DNA of 64,000 bases. Origin: Halichondria panicea (taxonomy: Eukaryota > Porifera > Demospongiae > Suberitida > Halichondriidae). The stretch spans positions 4,122,979-4,186,978 of the forward strand of contig NC_087383.1 of NCBI RefSeq assembly GCF_963675165.1, read 5' to 3'. Below the pieces are notes generated by a model. The model was not told the DNA's origin. It was given only the letters and a program-made list of their open reading frames with translations, and made no database searches. Both the position numbers and the translations under genes were made by a program. Shown here piece after piece: positions 23,968 to 35,649 of this stretch. The first letter of the stretch is position 1, and the number at the start of each line of letters is the position of its first letter.

Positions 23968-26900
23968 ATGAGGCTAGTGCAGGAAAACCACAGCATTGGC
24001 TACTGGAAAGAAAAGAGTGGTCCTGCCAGAAAATTCTATAAGCTTACAAATTTCAGTTTGAGGCTATTGAAGCATGTCCGAGCACCAGAGGAGCTACCAC
24101 ATTTTTCTGGATTTGTAGTGGAAGTGACCCAAAAGCAGAGGTACCGTGGTGAAGTAAACGAAAGTTCAAGCGATATCTCAAAAGGGTAACGAATGCATGC
24201 ATGCATTTTTGCTTATTCAGTTATTTATTGTATAATACAGGTTGGCATTCATACCATGGTACAAGATACCCAACACAGAACAACTTCTGCAATATCTCAG
24301 TCCTGCTATTCCGTCAGGGGCATTATCTTCACAACTCTCACTCTCTCAAACAAAGTCATTATTGATGCAGCTGTGTCAAGAGTTTTTTGAGTAAGCTATA
24401 TTTTTTAGTGTAAGGAATCCATGCAATGACTATAAGTATTATAATTATACCTGTGATGATTTTACTGCTACATCTAGACACTAGTTGATAGTATTTATAT
24501 ACATGGGAAGTATACGTACATGCATGGGAAAAGCGCCTCAGAGCAGGTATATATACTATGGGACTTATAGTATATACGTATGTATATACCTGCAATTTAC
24601 TTATAGTACACCTATATATATAGTAATCCTTTGTCAAGTAATATAATTATAAAGTCAAGCCTTGAGGGCAAGGTTTGCACATGCATGCATGCGCACTATA
24701 GTATCTAGACACTTGCACTCACTGTTTTGTCACTGTCCATGTGATTTAGAAGCCCTTAGCCACTTGTAGTATACCCTCGCTATTAGTTGTACTATATTTT
24801 GGCATGTGACTTTCATTGTTTGTGCAATTTGCTATAGCCATTGGATCACTTTCCACATGTCTTGTTACTATACATGCTGTGTCATTCCCCCATTGTGTTT
24901 TGCAATCCATTCACTACAAGTACCTGTATTTGGATATGTTATGTTCTATCTTCAGTGTGCATGAATTTACAAATTCATATAATTATACATGCACAATATA
25001 CTTTTCAATATACCTTTCAATTGTGCACTCTTATTAAGTCTCCCGTACCCCCTTATATAATTATACCTATTATGTGTTTAGGTGATTTCTCTCTTGGATG
25101 CTAATAAATTAAGTAGCTACTACTGTACAGCCATTTTTACCATGAGATAGTTCTTAACTTTCTAATAGCTAATATACAAAAAACAAATCGAACTATAATA
25201 ATGAGTAATCGAAATACTGTATATTAAGTAACATTGAAGGCCATTACCTATAAGGATTACAAACACATACATTATGATTAATATGCATGCATGCACATGA
25301 ATTATAGGAATGAAGACAGTGATGCAGATGAGGATGACACAGAGCCATCACGATACCACCCTGTATCTTGCACTGGGCTTCAACCTGATTCTAAAGTGTT
25401 TGTATTTGGACCTGAGTTCCAAATTGAGGAGGATGGTGCAGTAATTTCTCAAGAGAACAGCAGTACATTTGGATTGATGCCATCCTTCAGAAATTGCAGC
25501 GGACCGTGAACTCTCTACCACCAATTCCAAATCCTACTCTTCAGCACCTACATACGATTGTCCGAGGAATGCACAGCATCTCTGGAGACAATGTTTTCAG
25601 TGGATTGTTCCTTTTAGGCAAGTTCTGATCAGCTAAGTGCATGCATGCATTACATGATCCAATTTGCTGAAAGCATATAATTATACTACTACCTTTTCAA
25701 CTGTAAGTAATTAAACCAGTACGAATTGAGTGTTATAGCAATACTTTTCTGCCCTTAATAAAAGGTTGGAAATACTTTATATACATAATAATACCTTAAT
25801 TATATAGCAACATTTTCTAGGCACTTATATTTCATGGAATGGCCTCTAAAAACATTTCTTTGCACAATGTTTGAATGCCGCTTACCTGAAGCCACGCTTT
25901 AATCTTTGCAAGTTATAGCTAATAATTTTTGTGGATTTAACTTTTGTAGGATTGCTAACCCACGAAATCAGCAACAATTATATATAAGCCCTTCGAAAAT
26001 GTTGCGCTATACGGGAAGGAGGGGATTGTTCAGTGTATCATAATGCATGATTATAGTGCTAACTATACTGCATGGATGCATTTGCAGCATCTTCCGTGCA
26101 TAATTATGACTATATAATTATATATAGGTGCAGGAATTATGTCAATGCACTATGAGGCCATCATAGCACGATGTGGATCTATTGGTATGGCAATAGCTAC
26201 TAGCGCAATCAGCAGAGGCAAGACCAATTGCGCAAAGCTTGCTATTGCGATGTGTGGAAACTATCCCAAAGGATGCGCAGGCTATCTCACTGATAGTATG
26301 GCAAGGGGTCACTTGAGTGGCAGTCTTCCATTTCTGTACGATGATCCCAGCAGCGATACTGTCTTGAAGCCCCTCCTCATGAATTCATTTGGTGGGACAG
26401 AAATAGGTACTAAGAAGGCACAGTTTTCTGCCAGGTGTTCTCCCATCGTCACGTGCAATGAGTTCGTTATGGAAAAATTGGCTCAAGCAGATGATCGGTT
26501 AGTACATGCGGACATGGTGGGAGGATCCCATATTTTATACAGGAGGTTCCAATGTATATAAATAATTATACATAATTATACATTTGCATAATAATATTAT
26601 AGTGATTACATGCAATTATATAGGTACATGGCCAGAGCAATTTTGGTGCCATTTGTGTTTGAAGCTCCTCCAATGAGAGTGGACACCCTTGATACCATTC
26701 TAGCAGAAGCTCATAGGGCACTGCCGGAGGCAATATCCATTGGCTACTGGTTGAAGAATCTACCCCAAAACCTACTCTATGAAACGGTAGAGAAAGTACA
26801 GGAATCTGTTGAAGGGAAGATGGACGGCAGGCTGGCGATGCAGTATGCTCTATATCTACTGTGTGCAAAAGAGGTATAATTATTATGTATAATAGTGACT

Positions 26901-29900
26901 TACAATAATGCTTGCTTTCATACTTAATTGTTCACTCAATTGTAGATTTCTGATAGGGCTGGGTGCAGTGAGGTGACATCTGATCACATTTGGGATCACT
27001 TTCAGAGTGCGATAGTACCGGCTATTTGCAATTGGCAAATTGGAGAGAGTGACACAAATGAAAAAGCTGAGAGCAACAACTTGGGAAAACTCTTGCACAA
27101 AGGTCTTCAAAAGGCCCTAATTTCTGACGAGCATATGTCCGAGGTGCGTGCATGCATGTGTGCACATTTGACATACTGCATATTATATATAATATATAGT
27201 CCTGCTATTTGTGCAGTTTCTGAACTGTGTCACCCCAAATGTGAATTACCACCTGAAAAACACAAAGGACATGGTTCAAGGAGCAGCCATTCGACTCCAG
27301 GTTTTCTTAAATTACCTAGACAGCCATGGAATTCCTCATGCTTCGCACAAAGTCATTCGAAGGAAGACAAAGAAATGCAAAAGATGTGCTCCCAGAAAGC
27401 GCCAGTATTTCCTTCGAAAGGATGTGGTAGTCTGCTCAAGGAAAATAAGGAGAGAGTTAGCAGAATGCAAAGGGTGCATCTGTATACCCAGAGATCAGCT
27501 AAAGGAAGGATTTATCGAAGCCTTTAAGCACAGTAAGCCCGATTATTGGTAAATTACATCTTGCGCATGCATGCATATAAAATATTATAGTCTGTCAGAC
27601 GTGCATGCATAGGTATACCAATTTATTCTAGTGTTCCATGCATGCATGACTGTGAATATGGCTGATCAATTTGCATACATATATATAGAATCTTCAAGAA
27701 GCTCTACCGACAAACATAACAATTCAGAGGGTTCAAGGGATCAACTAGATGACTCAGGTATATTATATTATACCATCATGCAACTAGTTGGAGCATGCAA
27801 GACTATACCAACCCACAATCTTGTTTTCGAACTTTTTGTTACTTCAGTGCGCATGCTCTTCCAACCCTACTCTTCCCCATTTTTTCACAAAATGTTTTTT
27901 GCACTTGTTTGTACCCTTTTTACTGCATGCATGTATTATACAGTTGTGTCATGCACGTCATTATAAGGAGATGTTCATTGTATATAATCATAGGCATCCA
28001 CATTGAAGACGAATTTACGGATGACACACAGTTATCAGGTTAATAATGATGCATGCAATAATTATATGCTTGCATGTAAAGTATTACTATAATTGCAGGT
28101 GAACCACTAGAACACAATATTGATTATAAAGAACAACAGCCTTGGTTCTTTTATGAAGGTTTGTATTATATTGCAGGTCAAAATTATAATTAGCACGCAT
28201 GCATGCATGCATGCAGATCTCAGTGACAATGAATTTTATTCTCTCCTTGGTGAGCACTACCTCGAAGAGCTTGAGGACCAGTTGGATCCTACGTCTCATC
28301 ATGAGCAACAAGAAGAGCCAGCTCCTCCAAAGAAGAAGACAACACTAAAAATAGGTATATACTTATAGTATTATTATTACTGTATAATATGAAGAACATA
28401 ATTATTATAGGAACTCCGAAGGAATTTGAAGTGCAGTCTACCCCCCAACAAAGACTAACAATATCATCAGCCAATCCATTAGGTATGTCAGTATACTGTA
28501 GTGATATTGAGGTGCAAAATTTCCTTTTTCGAAGGCAAGGCAGTTAATGAGAAAGTTAAAACGGGCCATGGACGCACCGGTATATATACACATGCTAAGC
28601 TAGCTATTGGTAATTGTGGTTTCCTATGACTATTCAGAACACCCAAACATTTCTGCTGAGGGCTCTGCATGTAATTTATATATAATTATATATACCCACA
28701 AATACGATTATTTTAATTATATAAAATTATGTCATATTTTATATACATGGATGCAGTGCTATGTCATTATCCTCTCACACCTGTCCGTCTCCATCGACTA
28801 GGAGTTACACCACCAAGACAGAGGCAATTAGGTATGGTGTATATATTATACATTATAGCTAATTTTTGCTGTTTTTGTGGGCCCCGTAGACTGGCCGTAG
28901 TATAGTTTGCCGCCTTGACTATCTGCTATTATAACTTGCAAAACATATATTATTATTAATGGGGCTGGAGGTGATTCTGATAAGCATGCCGGAGTTAATA
29001 ATTACTCCTGATGATTCAAAGAAATAATGCCCTGCACATACTTTTATCCTGCACTCTCAGTGCAAAAGAAGCGTCCTGTTTCGGTATCACTGACAAAATT
29101 GTATGAAAGAATTGGAGTAAGTCCTGCCAGATTGAGTGGCCATGCACGCAGAAAAGCAACATCTACTACAGTTGTGGTAAGAAGGAACCTGTTAACAGAA
29201 TTGGCCAAAGTGAAGTTGGGCGTTAAAAAAGGTAGCTATAAATATATAATAAATAACATGCATGATGCACTTAAAAACATTGTGCAAATTGTATTCAGAC
29301 AACAGTAAATGTCTCGCTGAATTCAAAGCAACTGGCAAGCAAAGTAAGATGCATGTCAAGTGCCTGCATGTATTGTGCATGTATTATACTATGTTTTTTA
29401 TATATGCTATAGGCTTTAAAGTTATCATAATTATATACTCACATGCAGACAAATCAAATTATGCTGCCAAGAACAGAAGCAAAACCAAAATTGCTAGTAA
29501 ACCACGATCGCCTGCAAATACCAGAAGTAAAACAAAACCTGCTAGTCAACCACAATCTGCCAAGATATTGTCTACCAATGGTGCCAAAAGAAAAAAGAAC
29601 TGTGCTAATAAACCGCAAGGCAAATCTGCTGTACAAGTTGCAATTGTAGGAGGTAATTAGATAATTATTATGTGCTGACAAACAATAATTATATATAGTG
29701 CATGCATGGCATGTAGTGATATAATGTAATTATATTGACTCGGGCAATGCATATAAGTGTATATGATAAATGCAAGTGGCACTTATTTCCATGTATATGT
29801 TTTGATTGTGCAGAAGACAAGGAGCAATGCCCTAAGTATGTATGCGTATACAAAAGAGTGCCTCGTGCTTCAACCATGATTGCTTGTCACACATGTGACC

Positions 29901-29983
29901 AATGGTTCCACATCAAGTGCGTATCGTTATCACAAAAAGAAGCTGGGAAGATAGCACAGTGGCATTGCAGCAAATGCATGTAG
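23968..29983 (+). CDS. P-loop ATPase-like protein with C-terminal PHD finger, KDZ neighbour
   Basis: Seventeen exons inferred: 23968-24140, 24241-24390, 25308-25617, 26128-26545, 26624-26873, 26946-27143, 27217-27532, 27689-27757, 27994-28038, 28099-28158, 28217-28354, 28411-28482, 28802-28831, 29061-29231, 29299-29343, 29449-29652, 29814-29983. Phases agree throughout except for one missing base in exon 3 (near 25470); corrected, it codes about 939 residues. Exon 4 has an SF3/AAA-like core: degenerate P-loop ISRGKT (first glycine replaced by serine), Walker B LPFLYDDP, and sensor PIVTCNE. Exon 7 carries CxxC pairs (KCKRCAPRK, CKGC). Exons 8-16 are small, all multiples of three and all phase 1, coding acidic then lysine-rich tails. 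Exon 17 is a PHD finger (CHTCDQWFHIKC...WHCSKC). Exon 3 ends in a GC donor (GCAAGT). The family is not firmly known. I infer a nuclear chromatin-linked ATPase, perhaps a transposon partner protein. The start is uncertain. Confidence 0.7.
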
Positions 29984-30334
29984 CTAATACTTAATTTTGC
30001 CTGCATGAACTCAATCTATAATAACAGTTATTGTATCTATTATTTAGGTATATAATAATATTATAGTGTTTTGTGTGCTAGTATAGCATGTTGTTTTATG
30101 TATTATGTATATACAATCGAAATGAATGATATCTTGATACCATTGTGATAATAAGTTTTATGGGGGAAGGGTGGTTTTTATGTAGTTACATGCATGCATG
30201 CATGGCTATAATTATGGGGGGAAGGGGTTGTCTATATAATTATAATACCAGTGCATGTTATCATGAACATAATTATACATAATTATTATGCATGGCCGAG
30301 GGCCCTGTGAGGTGCATGCATCATGGGGTTGCCA

Positions 30335-31440
30335 ATAAAAGTCTGTCAATATATAGTATAAACTAAATTTGTGATCATTCTGTCAATTGTGAACGCTTAT
30401 ATCAAACGTATATACTATATTATATAATTATATAGTATAAACTAAAATTTAATTTGTGCATGATCATTCTGTCAATTGTGAACGCTTATATATCAAACAT
30501 ATAATTATACTATATATATAGTATAAACTAAATTTGTGTGATCATTCTGTCAATTGTGAACGCTTATATCAAACGTATATACTATAGTATAAACTATATA
30601 TATAATTATATAGTATAAACTAAATGTGTGAACATTCTGTCAATTGTGAACGCTTATATCAAACGTATATATATATATAGTATATATATAGTATAAACTA
30701 AATTTGTGTGATCATTCTGTCAATTGTGAACGCTTATATCAAACGTATATATAGTATATATATAGTATAAACTAAATTTGTGTGATCATTCTGTCAATTG
30801 TACGCTTATATCAAAAGTATATATAGTATATATATAGTATAAACTAAATTTGTGTGATCATTCTGTCAATTGTACGCTTATATCAAAAGTATATACTATA
30901 GTATAAACTATATATATAATTATATAGTATAAACTAAATGTGTGATCATTCTGTCAATTGTGAACGCTTATATCAAACGTATATATATATATAGTATAAA
31001 CTAAATTTGTGTGATCATTCTGTCAATTGTGAACGCTTATATCAAACGTATATATAGTATATATATAGTATAAACTAAATTTGTGTGATCATTCTGTCAA
31101 TTGTGAACGCTTATATCAAACGTATATACTATATAGTATAAACTATATATATAATTATATAGTATAAACTAAATGTGTGATCATTCTGTCAATTGTGAAC
31201 GCTTATATCAAACGTATATATATATATAGTATATATATAGTATAAACTAAATTTGTGTGATCATTCTGTCAATTGTGAACGCTTATATCAAACGTATATA
31301 TATAGTATATATATATAGTATAAACTAAATGTGTGAACATTCTGTCAATTGGGAACGCTTATATATCAAACGTATACCTTACATGATTCCACAAATAGAA
31401 ACTAATTAATTTTGTGAACATTCTGTTAATTGTGAACGCA
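30335..31440. repeat. Minisatellite, 14 units of about 65-95 bp
   Basis: A conserved core (CATTCTGTCAATTG...AACGCTTATATCAAACGTATA) occurs 14 times, at about 30376, 30466, 30544, 30633, 30712, 30788, 30859, 30948, 31017, 31090, 31186, 31262, 31339 and 31408. Spacers are TATATAGTATAAACTA-type dyads of variable length. It lies in the laminin-G intron just 3' of the ATPase/PHD gene. Confidence 0.95.
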
Positions 31441-31444
31441 TAAT

Positions 31445-31786
31445 AATAAAGGAAAAATGTTGAATTTTCTACATAATATTACTTTCATGCAATAGAGATC
31501 TATATATGCATGTATTTATCATACACATAATGACATAATGATATAAATACGCTATATAGATATACACTATACATGTCTATCAGTTTGCATAATACCACTA
31601 TATATAGGCTATAGAGAATTGGAGACAACTCAAGTTCAGGTAGATTCTTCACCAGTCCTGATAGCAGTAGATCTATATCATGATTGTGATAGTGTGATAG
31701 TATCACAATTTATGCCCCACCAAAAAACCGTCCACAAATCAAACAGTGTATCATTTAAACGTTGATGTGTTTCTTTCTTTCTGCAG
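31445..31786. other. End of the 13-kb laminin-G intron
   Basis: Nothing recognised except the polypyrimidine tract and CTGCAG acceptor before 31787. Confidence 0.5.
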
Positions 31787-32144
31787 CTACTGTTCGTAGA
31801 CGTTTCACATCTCAAGCTCCCTCGTTCCAAGGTTGTATTGCAAACCTCTACCTGAGTCAAGGGGAGGAGGTCCCAGCTAGGAGACTGCTGCTGGCTCAGG
31901 CAGTGGAGGGGAACAATGTGGACCATAACATTTGTAGCCTGTAATCTCAGACTGAAACTTTGTATAAACTATAATTATAGCGGGTAAATTTCATGGCGTA
32001 AAAATTTTTTACCTTGAATGTGTGAGTATATATCCACACCTGCATGTCCACCATTAATGCTTATTCATTAACGACCTTTTTTGGGGAGTAATATAATGGT
32101 TGTGTAATGTGCCAACATAATATAAATTAAAATCATGGTCGAGG

Positions 32145-33420
32145 TTAGAATGCAAGCACAACAATCTCAGGCAGTCTACTTCTCTTCCTATCTTTCTTAG
32201 CGTCCCTGATTACTGTTTCGATACAGGATCTTAGGTGGTCGGGTATGTACAATAGTGTCAGTTCAGAGCAGTGGGTGGTTAGATGTCTGGCAAGGGTCTT
32301 CATTCCATCTTCTGTTATTGAGTGATTACCATCAATGTACAGTATTGTAATATTGTTGATCAGTCCAGTTGATAGCTCCTCGTTACTCTGATCAGTCAGT
32401 TTACAGTCATCCAAGTTCAGAGTCTTATAGACTGCAAGTCCAGCAGCAATGTGACGACAGCTAGTCACTGTGTTACCAGACAAAAAAAGATGTTCGAGGG
32501 AATTGTTTGTATTCAGAAGTTGATAGAGGGAAGCTCCATTGTCGTCTGATATTGTTAGTGAGCAACTGTGCAGGTCTAGGTTCTTTAATAATGTTTTAGT
32601 TGACAAGGCCTCACAGAGTGTCTAAGTCCACTGTTACCAACACAGATATTGAACTAGTACTGTTCCTTGATCACCTCAGCGATGTGGTGTGTCCCTTCTT
32701 CATGAATATCATTATTAGATAGATAAAGACTAATCTCGGAGTGAGAGTTGGGACTCTTGGAGAGTCCTCGGGCCAGAAATTTGCAGCCTTGGTCACCAAT
32801 AGAGCAACTTCCGAGGCTAAATGTGAATCCATTACTGGTGTTGGAACAAACTGATGCAAAATATGGTTCAGCGGCAGGACCCTCTCTCGGGAGGAGGGAC
32901 ACGAGGTGGTGGAGTCTGAGGAAACAAAACAATAGGTGAGTACTATTCCTAGTGATAGTACTATGTTAAAATAATAGATAATTGTATGTGTGTAACAAAA
33001 GCGACAGTTTCTTATGTTGCAATCACTCCCACAACGTATGGTACCACAATGACCACACTCTCACATATGACAGACTCACATTTGTCAGACAAGCATACTT
33101 GCACACTTGAACAGCAACGTCTCCTTTGAGCAGGGAGAGTAAGATGAGTAGCAGAGCTTGGAAGGTGGCTTGTAGTTGGTTCTTGTTCTGCCAGTATTCT
33201 AGGGCAAGTTTCATTCCGGCTTGAATGCGGTTTAGACGTGTTTTAGCCTTCACTTCGCTTACGTCAGTTTTCTGTCCAGGTGACAGCTCCAGCTTTTCAA
33301 GATAGTCATCAGTGTTATCGAAACATGCGGCTAACTCAGGTAGATCTGGTTCCTGTATTGCTGTATTGAGCTGCTCATCAGTCAGTTTCATTTCTGTCTT
33401 CACATTGTCAACTGTGAGCT
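32145..33420 (-). pseudogene. NLR pseudogene with NACHT deleted
   Basis: The DEATH exon is 33420-33080 with a 2-bp insertion near its 3' end (after CKY). Exon 3 starts at 32915 but jumps after about 15 codons, near 32873, from the N-terminal linker straight to the first LRR (YFASVCSNTSNGF), so the whole NACHT domain (about 1.6 kb) is gone. Further breaks occur near 32640. The remaining LRRs (32606-32145) are closest to NLR gene 3 (NTNNSLE type). Exon 1 is absent: the intron sequence is cut at about 33449 by the segment bounded by inverted repeats. Confidence 0.9.
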
Positions 33421-33460
33421 CTGAAAATAGATAGCAAGCACACAAGGTTAATTGCATGCC

Positions 33461-33525
33461 AGTCTCATGAATTAGCCGCCCTTCCTAAGTGAGAGACCTA
33501 GGAAGGGCGGCTAATTTGTGAGACT
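33461..33525. mobile_element. 65-bp hairpin MITE
   Basis: AGTCTCATGAATTAGCCGCC is mirrored by GGCGGCTAATTTGTGAGACT. The loop is about 25 bp. A relative with a nested insertion is at 35128-35266. Confidence 0.75.
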
Positions 33526-33906
33526 AATCAACAAGCTGAAAGACATCATGCAAGACAGCTTGCCATCAATAGAATCATGTCAGGGAACACTCCAAAACAC
33601 CCAGCTATAAGAAGCCATCATCTATGATTAAAAGAAGTTATATCCAGGACCATGCATGTACCACAGCAGAAGAGCCTGAGGCCTCCTTTTACAATAATGG
33701 ATCTATATACGTATAAAGTGGACCGTACATGCATGCTACATGCAACAAAGGCCAGCTATTGAGAAGCCTGGCCAAAATCTCACCCGCCCTGTGTTCGACT
33801 GTGGGAGGGAGCAGCTCAATACATGGTCGCAAAGCAGCTAGGCTAAACGCACAAGTTAGTTTTATTCTCTGTTTTACGTTTTAATAATCCATTCTCGTTC
33901 ACACAG

Positions 33907-34490
33907 TTAATGTGCATGTGACGCTCATTCAACTCCAAAATGATCTTGTTGTTGCCAAACCAGTTCAAGATACGACAAGAAATGAAGATTTTGATGAGCT
34001 CGAGCATTCTTCCTCATTAGTGTTCACACCTGAGTTTGCCAATGTGGTCAATGTCGATGGGATTGAGAATTAAAGACAACAAGGTGTTTGTTATTTGGAA
34101 GTGGCAGGTGCTACATCCACAAGACAAGACGGTAATAATAGTGAGGGGAATTGCTGTTTGTTTTTCCCGGACTATTCAGACGCAGAGTCTGAAACAGTCA
34201 CACACCATACCTTTCAAGGTGATCGGATGTATTAAGGAAAAACTATCCAAAAGTACTCTGAAAAGCAAGTGTACTTATTGACGAAGGTGTCCCTGTACAT
34301 ATATATAGAAGTACATGTTGAACATGACAATCCTGTGACTGCAATTGCGTTGTAGACGGTTCCTTTGGATACGTAGTGAAGGAAGTACGGGATGCTGTGT
34401 ACGATGCCCTCGTAAGGAATGACATTACTGTTGTAACATTCAAGTGGGTCAAATATGTCAGTGACTGGTATATACCGTATGGGCCCAGGG
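33907..34490 (+). pseudogene. Degenerate coding relic of unrecognised family
   Basis: Frame-broken coding-like patches: FTPEFANVVNVDGIEN (about 34030), HTIPFKVIGCIKEK (about 34200), VDGSFGYVVKEVRDAVYDAL and VTFKWVKYVSDW (about 34355-34465). The pattern GYVVKEVxDAVxxAL resembles a domain of uncharacterised invertebrate proteins I recall only vaguely. No function is assigned. Confidence 0.4.
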
Positions 34491-34499
34491 TTTTTTTTG

Positions 34500-35127
34500 C
34501 TAACATAACAACGAAAGGTGTATGGCCGTCAAATTAATGTTGAAGTACACATTAAGTACTGTTATCGCCTAACCTAATTTTGCATTGATCAATTTCCAAT
34601 GACTGCATTAATTTAATTGTATAACACTCGCACGACTATAAACAATCATGTTCTAATAGCATTGTTCACCACTCATGTTCATTTTTTGTTGTATATTTCT
34701 ATTGAAATTCGACCAAGTGCAGCAATAACATGCATCATAATTATACACGTATTAATAGCTGTTAGCCATGAATATAATGCTCATGATTATCAATGTCTAA
34801 TTTATAAATAGTTGTGGTCAGTTATATTGCAGTAACTTGTGAGGGAGGATGATCAACTGGCACATTGTAGTATATATTCGCACATACATCAAATGAAGGC
34901 ATTTGGGTAATAATTGATGGCAACGAGGGATCCATTCGTTTGGGAGAACTTTCCTCCAATTTTACTTGACGGTGTGAAGTGTAAAATGTGCCCACCATAT
35001 CTCTGAAGAAGCATTCCACATCTCACATCTTCAGTTGTGGAAGCTCTTGAATGCTTGATATCTCCTCAGTGCAAGTGAGAGAGATCTTTATAGCAGTTCA
35101 CTCCACCGTACCTGTGTACCCATGGTT
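34500..35127. other. Interior of the 1.8-kb segment
   Basis: AT-rich. No gene or repeat recognised. Confidence 0.4.
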
Positions 35128-35169
35128 AGGCTCTTGAATCAGCCGCCCTTCTCAAGGTCTCTCCCCCCT

Positions 35170-35227
35170 TAGCCTCGAATCCAGGCCGATTAAAATACGT
35201 ATTTTAATCGGCCTGGTCTCGAGGCTA
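35170..35227. mobile_element. 58-bp palindromic MULE-type MITE with 9-bp duplication
   Basis: It begins TAGCCTCGAATCCAGGCCGA and ends TCTCGAGGCTA, a near-perfect palindrome around TACGTA. CTCCCCCCT is duplicated at 35161-35169 and 35228-35236. It is nested in the hairpin MITE 35128-35266. A 9-bp duplication is typical of Mutator-like elements. Confidence 0.9.
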
Positions 35228-35649
35228 CTCCCCCCTAGGTAGGAAGGGCGGCTAATTTATGAGACTGGCATGCAATTAACACAACGGCAACAGGCAATGA
35301 TTAGCAAAGGTTAAGTGCTTCGCGCCTCCTCTGGTGTTTTCCAGTGGGTTGAAATCGATGCTAGGGTGTGGCTATATTTACCTTATTTTAGGACGTGACA
35401 TTTAAGCAGAGTTGAGTTTTCACTCTCCGATTGCCATGTATTAAGTGTGCCCCTCTGGAGAATTATTGTTTTGCTTTGGTCCAAATAATTCAGTATAGGA
35501 AACAGAAGTTGCAATTTCTGCCATTATGATTCTACATGGAGGTCAGAGTTTACAATGGCTGCTGCTTCAGGCAGCACAGCTTTTACTGTACTTTTATGAC
35601 TCTTGTAGGTTAATAAATCAATAGCGCTATAAATCAGTGCTAACTCATA

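Larger units (their letters stand above)
17076..31944 (+). pseudogene. Laminin-G-domain gene, 3' exons, with frame breaks
   Basis: Five exon-like pieces: 17076-17201 (GVRFMGEGYRHF...IEFRTSQ), 17708 to about 17855 (TLTVDDEAINPL, then GLLVGGSPDQ and LRGCVRNLQ in another frame), 18297-18409 (FSFSLPFRT...GLLLYSH, LELLNG), 18572-18802 (VQFVFDNG; DNEWHTLCAEKDGV; NINDPLYVGGM), and 31787-31944 (FQGCIANLYLSQG...HNICSL, stop). These are hallmark laminin-G (LG) strands, adhesion modules of laminin alpha chains and related matrix proteins. The phase-1 donor at 18802 fits the acceptor at 31787, so the last intron is about 13 kb and contains the LINE, transposase and ATPase genes. Frame shifts occur within the 17708 and 18572 exons, so it is probably a pseudogene unless these are sequence errors. 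The 5' end of the gene is not seen. Confidence 0.7.
33447..35280. mobile_element. 1.8-kb segment bounded by a long inverted repeat
   Basis: The left end GTTAATTGCATGCCAGTCTC at 33447 continues ATGAATTAGCCGCCCTTCCTA. The right end at 35240-35280 is its reverse complement with one or two changes. Each end also contains an internal hairpin (33461-33525; 35128-35266). The left border interrupts NLR intron 1. Either this is one element with about 41-bp inverted ends, or two hairpin MITEs in inverse orientation. No clear target duplication is seen. Confidence 0.6.

Noticed and set aside
30335-31440. CRISPR-like array
   Set aside because: The conserved part is longer than the variable part, spacers are related AT dyads, and the context is eukaryotic; it is a minisatellite.
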